From positions 1 through 62,095 of the forward strand of contig CAKPJL010000005.1 of the NCBI GenBank assembly GCA_934162655.1: a stretch of 62,095 bases of DNA, read 5' to 3'. The notes beneath the pieces are model-generated. The model made no database searches and had not been told where the DNA came from. It was given only the letters and a program-made list of their open reading frames with translations. Of this stretch, positions 25,653-34,156 are shown one piece after another. The translations under genes were made by a program, and so were the position numbers. Positions within the stretch are counted from its first letter, which is position 1. Every line of letters begins with the position of its first letter. Source of the DNA: an uncultured Clostridia bacterium. GTDB taxonomy: Bacteria > Bacillota > Clostridia > TANB77 > CAG-465.

Positions 25653-26561
25653 TTATTCCTCCATTTCAGACATCTTTGAAAATATTATAAATATTACTAT
25701 ATAGAATAGAATATCTATATTAACTATTAATTTTCCAATAAAACTTTGTGTTATTATTAACTTGTATTCTGGGTTTGCAAATACAAATCCAAATAACATA
25801 TAAACATTTATGACTATAAGAACTAATAACACAAGTCTTGTTCCCAAACTCTTTTCTTTTTCATCTTCCCTTTGATTACCTAATTTTACAATTATTTTTA
25901 AGTATTTATCAATTAGGGCAGTAAAATCTCCTCCGTTCATGTAACAATACTGCAAAGCAGTTATAAACTCACTTATTTTAGCTATTCCTATATCAAACTT
26001 TAATTCCTCAAAAGCATCAAATATTTTTACTCCGTTTTCAACTTTATTATTAAATTTTAATATATATGGTTCTAATTCTTTACTAGGATTTGCCTTTCTA
26101 AAAGCAATGACTATATCATTTTCTGTCTTTGTATAATTTTTTAAAGTGGCAAGATATGTTGGTAGTTCACTCATAATTTTTTGCTTAGTACGTATCTTTA
26201 AAAATTTTATAATTTGATAGGGTAACACGAACATATATAACGATAAAATAACTGAAGATGATATAATTTGTAAAACTTTATATGAGCTAATAAACATTAT
26301 AAAAGACAAAACTAATGAGATAAAAATAATAATTACAGGAGAAAATTTAAATTTTCCAACTTTATAATTTAGATTTGTTAAAATAAACTTCTTTATACTA
26401 TAAAAAGAACTTTTATTATATAATTTTTCTTTAAAATTCAAATTCTTAACTTTATATATATATTTACTTGATTCTTTAAACTTTATTATAATCATAACTA
26501 AACAATATATAATAGTAATTAATAGTATACTAAATAATATACTAAAAATATTATTCTTCAT
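25653..26561 (-). CDS. Type II secretion F-domain membrane protein (TadB/TadC-like)
   Basis: The 302-residue protein has an N-terminal membrane helix, a central pair of helices (KFSPVIIIFISLVLSFIMFI onward), a cytoplasmic T2SSF domain (TYLATLKNYTKTENDIVIAF; QYCYMNGGDFTALIDKYLK) and two C-terminal helices. This is the platform protein of Tad-type systems. Tad loci usually carry a TadB and TadC pair; only one is present. Its start overlaps the CpaF gene by 11 bases. Confidence 0.8.
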   Translation of the reverse strand: MKNNIFSILFSILLITIIYCLVMIIIKFKESSKYIYKVKNLNFKEKLYNKSSFYSIKKFILTNLNYKVGKFKFSPVIIIFISLVLSFIMFISSYKVLQIISSSVILSLYMFVLPYQIIKFLKIRTKQKIMSELPTYLATLKNYTKTENDIVIAFRKANPSKELEPYILKFNNKVENGVKIFDAFEELKFDIGIAKISEFITALQYCYMNGGDFTALIDKYLKIIVKLGNQREDEKEKSLGTRLVLLVLIVINVYMLFGFVFANPEYKLIITQSFIGKLIVNIDILFYIVIFIIFSKMSEMEE

Positions 26562-27738
26562 CCCTTTTACCTCTCTTATATTCTAAATTTATAGTTATTT
26601 TTTCTTTATCACTATCGTAGCTAACACTTGCAATTTCTTCTACCTTATAATTTTCCATATATACTAAATAATCAATACTGTTTGCAAGTAAAACTTTTAT
26701 AAAATCTTCTTTATAATCAGAGTATCTAACATCTCTTTTTATTAATGTTATAAGTCTATCAATTGTATTTTTAGAACTATCTGAATGTACTGTTCCCATG
26801 CCAATATGTCCTGTGGATATAGCGTCAAGAAATACAGCGGTTTCTGCACCTTTTAATTCTCCTACAACAAGTACATCATTTGACATTACAAGGCAGTGTC
26901 TTAACAATTTTTCTAGATTAATCTTTTTTGAAATGTCTCTATTTTCTAAGATTTCTCTTTCTATAACATTTCTATCTTTAATATATAATTCTGCTGTTTC
27001 CTCACTAATTGTAATTGCAAATTCTTCAGGAATTTTATATATCATTTCTCTTAAAAGGGTCGTTTTACCACTTCCTCCTCTTCCAGCCAAAATAACATTT
27101 TTCCCTTTGCTAACTATTTTACTAATTATTTTATATGATTTTGCATCAAGCATTTCATCATCTAAATACAAAGTTTCAAGGCTTACAGAGGAATTTAACC
27201 TATGTATCCTTATAACTAAACTAGGTGATATAACATTAACTGGAGAAATTCCTGCTTCTATTCTTAAATTATATTTTTTATCACTTACAACCACTATTGG
27301 AGTTTCAAAGTTTATACTAGCATTATTTTTTAAGATTATATATCGTATATAATCAATAAATTCTTCCTCTGATTTAAATTTTTCTTCTACTTTTTTCCAC
27401 TTTCCAAGTGATTTTACATAAATTAAATCATATTTAACAACCCTAATATCTGTTACATTTGGCATAGTAATATATTTATGCAAAATGTCATACCCAAATA
27501 ATTTTGAAAACAATACTTGAATAATTTGATTTATTTCAATTTCAGATTTTATATAATATTTTGTACATATATATTCTTCTAATTTATTTTTTAATGCATC
27601 CTTTAGCTCATCTTTTAAATAATCAATATAATTATTTATAACATACTTTTGAAGCTCTGCAACTATGGAATCTCTATCTTGTTTTATATTACCTATCTTA
27701 TCATCTTGATTTTGATTAACAAATGGATTAACAATCAT
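26551..27738 (-). CDS. cpaF: CpaF/TadA-type secretion ATPase
   Basis: This is a 395-residue hexameric secretion ATPase of the VirB11/PulE class. Walker A is LAGRGGSGKTTLLREM, the Asp box is ITISEETAELYI, Walker B is DVLVVGELKGAETAVFLDAI and the His box is STGHIGMGTVHSDS. The N-terminal domain (about 1-170) carries the MPNVTDIRV segment typical of CpaF. It would power assembly at the inner face of the membrane. Overlaps with both neighbours show one operon. Confidence 0.92.
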   Translation of the reverse strand: MIVNPFVNQNQDDKIGNIKQDRDSIVAELQKYVINNYIDYLKDELKDALKNKLEEYICTKYYIKSEIEINQIIQVLFSKLFGYDILHKYITMPNVTDIRVVKYDLIYVKSLGKWKKVEEKFKSEEEFIDYIRYIILKNNASINFETPIVVVSDKKYNLRIEAGISPVNVISPSLVIRIHRLNSSVSLETLYLDDEMLDAKSYKIISKIVSKGKNVILAGRGGSGKTTLLREMIYKIPEEFAITISEETAELYIKDRNVIEREILENRDISKKINLEKLLRHCLVMSNDVLVVGELKGAETAVFLDAISTGHIGMGTVHSDSSKNTIDRLITLIKRDVRYSDYKEDFIKVLLANSIDYLVYMENYKVEEIASVSYDSDKEKITINLEYKRGKRDEE

Positions 27739-28951
27739 TTCTTATCACCATCACTTTTTTTAAGAGATTATACTTAGACATTAGTCCTTTACTTTTATCA
27801 ATATTTCCAATATTTAGCCAATTTAAAATCTTATTTATATTAAAATTAATATTTATATCATTTATTTCTCCATTTATATATGATTCTACCTGATCACTAT
27901 AATTTATAGTTGCAACAATATTATAATCTGGTATCAAACTTTGTATTTGTGATATGTCAAGTGAACTTTTTTTATATTTATTTACTATTATAGCTATTTT
28001 TTCTTTTGGTATATTTAGGAGTTTATTAATTAAATCTAAATATTTAATAGCTTGTCTTATACTTATATAATTAGCATTTAATATGAAAAAGATTTTTGTA
28101 GAAGCTAACAAACTATAAGGTACCACATCTAAAAATGGTGATGAGGGCAAATCTATTAACATATAATCATAATTTTTAAATACACTAAAATATATTTTTT
28201 CATAATATTTGTTTGATAGCTTGTTTTGACATTCATATAAACTAACATTGCTGGTAAGGTAAGATAAATTTTTATTTGACTTATCTTTTATTAAATAATC
28301 TTTTACTACATCTAAAATTTCATCTCTTTTATCCACACTATCAACAATTTTTGATAACATATTACTCTCACCTTGTATATTTGCCAAAATATCTATACTG
28401 GGATTTTGTATATCCATATCAAGTAATGCAATATTTATGTTTAAAATTTCACTCAATTTCTTACTAATAATAGTTGATATAAAGGATTTTCCAGCTCCGC
28501 TTGTACCATATATTGATATTGTTTCTTTTGGTATTATAATATTTTTACTTACATTATAGGTACAATTAACATTGTCTTGTATATCTTTTTTATATATTAT
28601 CCTTTGTTTACTTTCTATCAACTCTTTTATTTTCTCTATATCTACAACATTTCCTTCTATAATATCAAATATACCATATGAAAATAAAAATCTTCTTTTT
28701 TCTTCATCCAGTTTATTTACTATTACAATTACCCTTACCCTTCCAGATATAGATCTAATATATTCTTCAAAGCTCACATCTCCTGCAAGGTCCTCTTTTG
28801 TTATTAAAAAATTTTCTTCCTGGAGATTAATATTATTTATATATTCAATAGCATCGTCTCTGCTATTAAAATCATATAAATACACTTTATCACCATAAAT
28901 TTCTTTTAATTTAATACTTATTTGCTCGTTTGAAAGTGCAGTAATTATCAT
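27728..28951 (-). CDS. CpaE-like ParA/MinD-type ATPase with an N-terminal receiver-like domain
   Basis: The N-terminal 110 residues have a receiver-like layout, followed by a MinD/ParA ATPase domain: deviant P-loop IYGTSGAGKSFISTIIS, NINIALLDMDIQNPSIDIL and YDYMLIDLPSSPFLDVV. This matches CpaE/TadZ, which positions Tad pilus machinery at defined cell sites. The overlap with cpaF and the one-base gap after the VirB4-like gene place it within the operon. The ATP-binding fold is certain and the CpaE assignment rests on domain order plus neighbours. Confidence 0.82.
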   Translation of the reverse strand: MIITALSNEQISIKLKEIYGDKVYLYDFNSRDDAIEYINNINLQEENFLITKEDLAGDVSFEEYIRSISGRVRVIVIVNKLDEEKRRFLFSYGIFDIIEGNVVDIEKIKELIESKQRIIYKKDIQDNVNCTYNVSKNIIIPKETISIYGTSGAGKSFISTIISKKLSEILNINIALLDMDIQNPSIDILANIQGESNMLSKIVDSVDKRDEILDVVKDYLIKDKSNKNLSYLTSNVSLYECQNKLSNKYYEKIYFSVFKNYDYMLIDLPSSPFLDVVPYSLLASTKIFFILNANYISIRQAIKYLDLINKLLNIPKEKIAIIVNKYKKSSLDISQIQSLIPDYNIVATINYSDQVESYINGEINDININFNINKILNWLNIGNIDKSKGLMSKYNLLKKVMVIRNDC

Positions 28952-28952
28952 T

Positions 28953-30683
28953 TTATTCCCCCTTTAACAACTCTTCTTCAAATTTACTTGCTGTAATTTT
29001 TATTTTTACATTATTATCATTAAAACTAAGGTACATATATCCTTTACTTAACTTAGAGATATTTATAATATCTGACTTATTTATAACACTTACATTTTTT
29101 AGTATTTCTAAATCTGAATAATCCATTTTAAAAAATAGCTTAAATTGTGAATTATTTAATATGCTCTTAGCATACTCAATATTATCTCCTAAAAATAAAT
29201 CTGACATATCTTGAGTAATAAGCACAATAGATGCAGATTTTTTTCTTATGGTTTTATACATAAGAAATATTAAATCAGAGATATTATTTTTAAACGTGTT
29301 TTTAATATACTTCCATGCCTCATCAATATATATAATCGTTTTCCTGTCTTTATAAAAATCAAATGATATATTTTGATGGTTTATAATGTATCTTATAATT
29401 ATTGCCGATGTCTTTAAATCATAACATTTTAAATCAATTGCCTTTAAAGAATTTTGTGTATCAAAATTAGTAACTTTGCAAAAACATGGTATGAATTGCA
29501 ATATTTTCTGATTAAATTTTCTTTTTATAGTATTTTGTTTTATATTATTATACACATCATAAAGACATGGAAAACATTCATCGTTTACTATTTCATTTTT
29601 TAAATAAACCTTACTCTCATTAAAGTCTTTTTTATATATACAGTTAAGACTTCCATCTATACCTTTATTTTTATATGATACTTTTATAGCTTCCTCTATT
29701 ATTGCTATCTCATTTTCTTTTTCTATCCCAATAATTAAAACAATAAAATTAAGTATCATATCTATCTTTTGTACCAAATAATTATCACCATATAAGTTTA
29801 TATCCTCTTGATAAATTTGCATTATATTATAATAATATTTACATTTAGAGCTAGAAGTAAGATATATGCCTTGCAGCTTATTGATTAAATTTTCATATTC
29901 ACTTTCTGGATCAAATATAAGCTGATATTTACCATTCAAATAATGTTTCAATATACATAACTTAGTATAAAAAGATTTACCAGAGCCACTACTTCCAAAT
30001 ATACACATATTTGCATTTATATACTTTTTATCAAATATGTCTAAAATACATAATTTATTTTCATCTATATTTCCTATAACAATTCCGTTTTTATCTAATA
30101 ATGATTTTGTGTAAAAAGGAAATATGTTTGCAAGACTACCACTTGTCAAAAATCTAAATGTAGTATCTTTTTTATCTATATCTATATATGGAAGTGATTT
30201 TATATACGAATTTAAATGTCTAAAATTTGAAATACTTGTTATAATTTGTTTAGAATATAATTTGACTTGAAAACTTTTGATTAAACTATATAAACTATTT
30301 AAATCTTCATGAAAAAAAGTTATACTAAAAGACGTTTTGAAAATTTCTTCATTATTTACTTGAATGTCTTTCCTTAAAGCTTTAGCATCGCACCTTGATA
30401 ATTCTAAAACATCCATATCTATCTGACTTGACTTTACTAAACTGAACTCTGAATTTAAATTTGAAATTTGATAGCTAAGTTTTTTTAATATATTCATGGT
30501 GTTTTGTTTTTCACATTCTATCGCAATGTCTATTACATATTCTTTTGGAATACACTCTATTAATTCCAAAAATCCTAATTCTTTTGGATACTCCTTAATA
30601 TATACCGTTGATATATATTTATTATCAAGCAAAATATATTTATATGATGTATCCTCTATAACATTTGGATATATATCTTCCAT
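28953..30683 (-). CDS. VirB4/TraC-like type IV secretion ATPase
   Basis: The 576-residue protein has a C-terminal VirB4-type motor: Walker A MCIFGSSGSGKSFYTKLCI (about 230), then LIFDPESEYENL, Walker B KTIIYIDEAWKYI and the VLITQDMSDLF segment characteristic of VirB4/TraC/HerA-like ATPases. The N-terminal 200 residues resemble the VirB4 N-terminal region. It has no place in a canonical Tad locus. Here it is followed, with a one-base gap, by CpaE-like and CpaF genes. No relaxase, coupling protein or VirB6/VirB8-like gene is visible, so conjugation is unlikely from this locus alone. Confidence 0.87.
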   Translation of the reverse strand: MEDIYPNVIEDTSYKYILLDNKYISTVYIKEYPKELGFLELIECIPKEYVIDIAIECEKQNTMNILKKLSYQISNLNSEFSLVKSSQIDMDVLELSRCDAKALRKDIQVNNEEIFKTSFSITFFHEDLNSLYSLIKSFQVKLYSKQIITSISNFRHLNSYIKSLPYIDIDKKDTTFRFLTSGSLANIFPFYTKSLLDKNGIVIGNIDENKLCILDIFDKKYINANMCIFGSSGSGKSFYTKLCILKHYLNGKYQLIFDPESEYENLINKLQGIYLTSSSKCKYYYNIMQIYQEDINLYGDNYLVQKIDMILNFIVLIIGIEKENEIAIIEEAIKVSYKNKGIDGSLNCIYKKDFNESKVYLKNEIVNDECFPCLYDVYNNIKQNTIKRKFNQKILQFIPCFCKVTNFDTQNSLKAIDLKCYDLKTSAIIIRYIINHQNISFDFYKDRKTIIYIDEAWKYIKNTFKNNISDLIFLMYKTIRKKSASIVLITQDMSDLFLGDNIEYAKSILNNSQFKLFFKMDYSDLEILKNVSVINKSDIINISKLSKGYMYLSFNDNNVKIKITASKFEEELLKGE

Positions 30684-30691
30684 ATTTCCTC

Positions 30692-31207
30692 CTATATCTT
30701 ATTTATGCTTTCATACATTAAATTATATATCTCGTTTTTAGATAACGATTTAATAATTAAATTAACACTTCTAAGCCTATTAATTCCCTCTTCTATTTCT
30801 TTTTTACAATCTTTGCCTTTACATATAAAACATATATATATTTTGGATGTATATATTGATTGACTTGATATCTTTTCTCTTAAATCCTGTATATACTTAT
30901 CGTATATATCTAAATTTTTGATTTTATCACTACAATTTACTACATGTTTTGAAATATACTCCTCTTCATTAAATTTAAAATTCCTTACAATTACTTTAAA
31001 CTTTGTATTAATTCCTTTTAAAAATTCTACATAGCAATTCAAAATGTTATATATTTTTTCATCTGAAAAATTTAATATACTTATAGGAACTACCTCATAT
31101 ATATACTGTTTTTGAAGACCTTCCTTATTTCTTATACACACATAACCCTCTTCTATTGATTCAAGTGAATATATAAGTTTTATATTTTTGTATTTACCTG
31201 TAAACAT
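30692..31207 (-). CDS. Small cytoplasmic protein, possibly a split VirB4 N-terminal-like domain
   Basis: The protein has about 171 residues from the ATG at 31207, which follows AGGAGGG; the longer TTG frame starts inside that site. The segment EGYVCIRNKEGLQKQYIYEV, then PISILNFSDEKIYNILNCYV and GINTKFKVIVRN, resembles the first domain seen in Gram-positive conjugation ATPases and accessory proteins. It begins the operon, 8 bases before the VirB4-like gene. The domain reading is tentative; the gene itself is well supported by its start and spacing. Confidence 0.6.
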   Translation of the reverse strand: MFTGKYKNIKLIYSLESIEEGYVCIRNKEGLQKQYIYEVVPISILNFSDEKIYNILNCYVEFLKGINTKFKVIVRNFKFNEEEYISKHVVNCSDKIKNLDIYDKYIQDLREKISSQSIYTSKIYICFICKGKDCKKEIEEGINRLRSVNLIIKSLSKNEIYNLMYESINKI

Positions 31208-31479
31208 AACCCTCCTAAAAAACAATATTTTAATTTACTATTAACATAATTTATAATACTTGAAATCTTTTCGAAACGAAAATGAAAAAATAATTTAAAA
31301 TAAAGATTAATGATTCGAACTTTTAACAATATAACATTTTTAATAGTTATTGTCAATATAATCATTGCAACTTTTCATCGCAAATTTCGACAAAAAAATT
31401 TTTACACTCCATTTATTATCACATTTTTTCTTTAGTTGCATATAATTAATTATAAATATAAATTAAGGAGATGATGTAT

Positions 31480-31671
31480 ATGAATAATAATCAAAACGAA
31501 CCAATGAATAATATGTTAAACTCAAAACTTTTTGATATGTTAAAAACAATAGACAAAAATAAATTAGAACAGGTAAGTAAAATGGTCCAGAATATGTCAA
31601 AAGAAGATCTAAATAATTTAGTTTCAATGTTAAATAAAAATCAACAGTCAAATGCCAATAATAATAATTAA
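31480..31671 (+). CDS. Small Asn-rich protein (first gene of a three-gene operon)
   Basis: This 63-residue hydrophilic protein has a helical core, NMLNSKLFDMLKTIDKNKLE, then VQNMSKEDLNNLVSMLNK, and a poly-Asn tail. The third in-frame ATG (31480) is at the best distance from AAGGAG. The next gene starts 2 bases after its stop. Such small acidic or Asn-rich proteins are common among sporulation-associated genes of Clostridia, but no family was recognised. Confidence 0.6.
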   Translation: MNNNQNEPMNNMLNSKLFDMLKTIDKNKLEQVSKMVQNMSKEDLNNLVSMLNKNQQSNANNNN

Positions 31672-31673
31672 AT

Positions 31674-32075
31674 ATGAATGATAATACTAATCAATTATTT
31701 GATCTAATTTCAAATATTCAGGCCAAACTAAATAGTAATGATGATAATAATTCTTCCCCAAATGATTCTTCTAGCCAAAGCACAAAAAACAACGAAACCT
31801 CAAGTAATACAAATGGAAAAAATGAAGAAAATAATTCTAGTTGCGATAATACAAATGGATTTGATTTTTCTAACATAGATATTAACACCATTTTAAAAAT
31901 GCAAGGAATACTTTCTAGTTTTAATAAAAATTCTCCCAAAAAAAATTTACTTTACTCACTAAAGCCATTTCTAAATCAATCAAGACAAGATAAACTTGGT
32001 GAATACATAACTATACTCTCTATTATAGATGCAATAGATATATTTGGTAAAAAAGGTAGTGATAAAAATGTTTAA
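31674..32075 (+). CDS. Asn/Ser-rich protein with a conserved-looking C-terminal helix pair
   Basis: The 133-residue protein has a helical N-terminal segment (NQLFDLISNIQAKLNS), a long Asn/Ser/Glu linker, and a C-terminal domain NILLYS-like in reading LLYSLKPFLNQSRQDKLGEY followed by a hydrophobic helix. The C-terminal part resembles small Clostridia proteins often annotated as hypothetical, with a KPFL..E(R)xxKL pattern. It is joined to its neighbours by a 2-base gap upstream and an 8-base overlap downstream. Confidence 0.6.
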   Translation: MNDNTNQLFDLISNIQAKLNSNDDNNSSPNDSSSQSTKNNETSSNTNGKNEENNSSCDNTNGFDFSNIDINTILKMQGILSSFNKNSPKKNLLYSLKPFLNQSRQDKLGEYITILSIIDAIDIFGKKGSDKNV

Positions 32076-32496
32076 TTATAATCCATACTTAAACTATTAT
32101 AAAAATAATCCTAACTATTATAGATATAATAATCCTACCTTCTTTAACATGCATAACATGAATAATTTTAATCAAAATAAAAATGCAAAAATGTACAACT
32201 TTAATAATGATTATAATAAACAATATAATAATACTAAAAAAGAGGAAAATGAAAGTAATTTTGAAAACTCTACTAAAAACACTAATGAAGAAAAAACTAG
32301 ATTTAGTATAGGAAATTTTTCTATTACAGATAGAGGAATAAATGCCTTCGGTTACCATCTAAATTTTGATGATTTAATAATAATACTTTTAATTTTATTT
32401 TTATATTTTGAAACAGACACTGATTTATCTGTAATTATTGTTTTAGGACTAATGCTATTTAATATTAATTTTTCAACTATAAAAAATATATTCTAG
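32068..32496 (+). CDS. Small membrane protein with Asn/Tyr-rich N-terminus
   Basis: This is a 142-residue protein. The first 75 residues are very rich in Asn and Tyr (MFNYNPYLNYYKNNPNYYRY). A short beta-like segment follows (TRFSIGNFSITDRGINAFGY), then two membrane helices. The ATG at 32068 overlaps the upstream stop by 8 bases. The Asn/Tyr composition recalls spore-coat-like proteins, but no family was recognised. Confidence 0.6.
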   Translation: MFNYNPYLNYYKNNPNYYRYNNPTFFNMHNMNNFNQNKNAKMYNFNNDYNKQYNNTKKEENESNFENSTKNTNEEKTRFSIGNFSITDRGINAFGYHLNFDDLIIILLILFLYFETDTDLSVIIVLGLMLFNINFSTIKNIF

Positions 32497-32526
32497 TATC
32501 AAACACTAATACTAGAATATATTTTT
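32484..32526. terminator. Convergent bidirectional terminator
   Basis: Long arms ATATTCTAGTAT and ATACTAGAATAT are followed by TTTTT. It separates the three-gene operon from the convergent Spo0E-like gene. Confidence 0.8.
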
Positions 32527-32704
32527 ATGATTTTGTTATAGTAAATTTATCATGCTTATTTCCACTTATACCATACTTTCTATAATACCTTACTAATAAT
32601 TCATCTATCGCGACACTTGTTTCATAGATTTCACAATACGGCCTATTGTCGCGTATTTGATTTTCCATTTTTTCTTTTAATAAATCAATTTGTCTTATCA
32701 ACAA
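32525..32704 (-). CDS. Spo0E-like sporulation regulatory protein
   Basis: The short two-helix protein reads LIRQIDLLKEKMENQI then TSVAIDELLVRYYRKYG, matching the layout of Spo0E aspartyl-phosphate phosphatases, which dephosphorylate Spo0A~P. The signature SQELD is SVAID here, keeping the Ser and the catalytic Asp. A TTG start at 32704 is chosen because AAGGAG lies nine bases upstream; the ATGs at 32728 and 32713 are before or against that site. Spo0E proteins are normally 50-85 residues. Confidence 0.65.
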   Translation of the reverse strand: MLIRQIDLLKEKMENQIRDNRPYCEIYETSVAIDELLVRYYRKYGISGNKHDKFTITKS

Positions 32705-32857
32705 AACAACCATCTCCTTTTTATACATTACTTATACCATGCAAATCATTTCATGTCAATACTTTAATTACAACAATCGACCGCGACTTTCGACACATTT
32801 CAACATATCGTATACATAACTTTTTATTATAATATGCAGAAAAAGATTAATTATACA

Positions 32858-34156
32858 TTATTTTTTAATTATTACAGACTTTACTAAATTATTATTATTA
32901 TCTAACAAATTTAAAAAAGATTTTACATCATTTATTGATAAGTTTTTTAATATTTCGATATCATCATACATATTAGTACCATTTAATGCTTTATCTATTA
33001 TTCTTCTATAACTTGTGTCAAATCCATCAGAAAGTAACAACATTTCCCCTATCTTTTTATTCTTTGCAAGATTAAATAAATCTAAATCAATTTCTTCCTT
33101 TTTGATTTTTTCTATGTAATTATATATATTTTTATATAAAGAGTCTACATCTTTGCTTTGTGCCATTATTATTACATGTGAAAATGTACTTGATCCTTCA
33201 TAAGAAAAGGATATTTCATCATTTATAAGTCCCAAATTATATTGTTCCTCATAAAATTTAGAAATCTGTGAAAAATACATATCTCCTATAATATCTGCTA
33301 CAATTTGTCTTTTTATTAATTCTTGTTTAGAAACCAAATTTAATTTATATCCTAAACATAACTCTTGCATATAAACATCCATATTTTGTATAATTTCTTT
33401 CTTATTTATTTTATCATCTTCTTCACAGTCAAAAACTTTGATATCACATAGATTAATTTTATTATCTTTTTTATCGTATTTTTTTATATTTTCCTCTATT
33501 ATATTAATTGTATCATTTACATCCACATCTCCAACTATTATTAAGAACATATTTTTCATATTATAAAATGTATTATAGCATGTATATAGTGTTTCCTTTG
33601 TTATTTTTGATATACTCTCAATAGTACCTGCGATATCAATTCTTACGGGATTTTTTTTGTACATTGCTTGTAATGCATTAAAATAGCACTTATAACTTGG
33701 CTCATCATCGTACATAGATATTTCTTGACCTATTATTCCTTGTTCTTTCTTTACATTTTCATCTGTAAAATACGGAGTTCTTACTAATCTTATCAAAAGT
33801 TCCAATGCTTCTTTATACTTATCAGAAGTTTCAAAAAAATATACAGTTTGATCAAAAGATGTATATGCATTAGAACTTACGCCAAGTTTTGAAAATAAAT
33901 CTAGTGCATTAGCTCCTTCTTGTTCAAATAATTTATGCTCTAGAAAATGTGCTACACCATCTGGAACTTCTACTTCCTTACCATTTGTAATATCAATAAA
34001 GTGATTTATAACAGAACCATATTTAGTTCCAAACATTCCTATTTTTTTACTATAACCCTCTTTTTTGCAAATATATACTTCAAGTCCATTTGGAAGAGTA
34101 TAAGAATATGTTTTCTCATTTAATTCATTTGATATCTTACAATCAACTTTATACAT
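32858..34156 (-). CDS. M16-family zinc peptidase, catalytic subunit (YmfH-like)
   Basis: The 432-residue protein has the inverted zinc motif VAHFLEHKLFEQEG (HxxEH) and a downstream Glu, as in YmfH-type M16 peptidases. GGAGGTG precedes the ATG at 34156, which overlaps the end of the non-catalytic partner by 8 bases. The ymfF-ymfH type pair is conserved in Firmicutes. Confidence 0.88.
   Translation of the reverse strand: MYKVDCKISNELNEKTYSYTLPNGLEVYICKKEGYSKKIGMFGTKYGSVINHFIDITNGKEVEVPDGVAHFLEHKLFEQEGANALDLFSKLGVSSNAYTSFDQTVYFFETSDKYKEALELLIRLVRTPYFTDENVKKEQGIIGQEISMYDDEPSYKCYFNALQAMYKKNPVRIDIAGTIESISKITKETLYTCYNTFYNMKNMFLIIVGDVDVNDTINIIEENIKKYDKKDNKINLCDIKVFDCEEDDKINKKEIIQNMDVYMQELCLGYKLNLVSKQELIKRQIVADIIGDMYFSQISKFYEEQYNLGLINDEISFSYEGSSTFSHVIIMAQSKDVDSLYKNIYNYIEKIKKEEIDLDLFNLAKNKKIGEMLLLSDGFDTSYRRIIDKALNGTNMYDDIEILKNLSINDVKSFLNLLDNNNNLVKSVIIKK

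Noticed and set aside
24861..31207. Integrative conjugative element core
   Set aside because: There is no relaxase, coupling protein, VirB6/VirB8-like gene or att site beside the VirB4-like gene.
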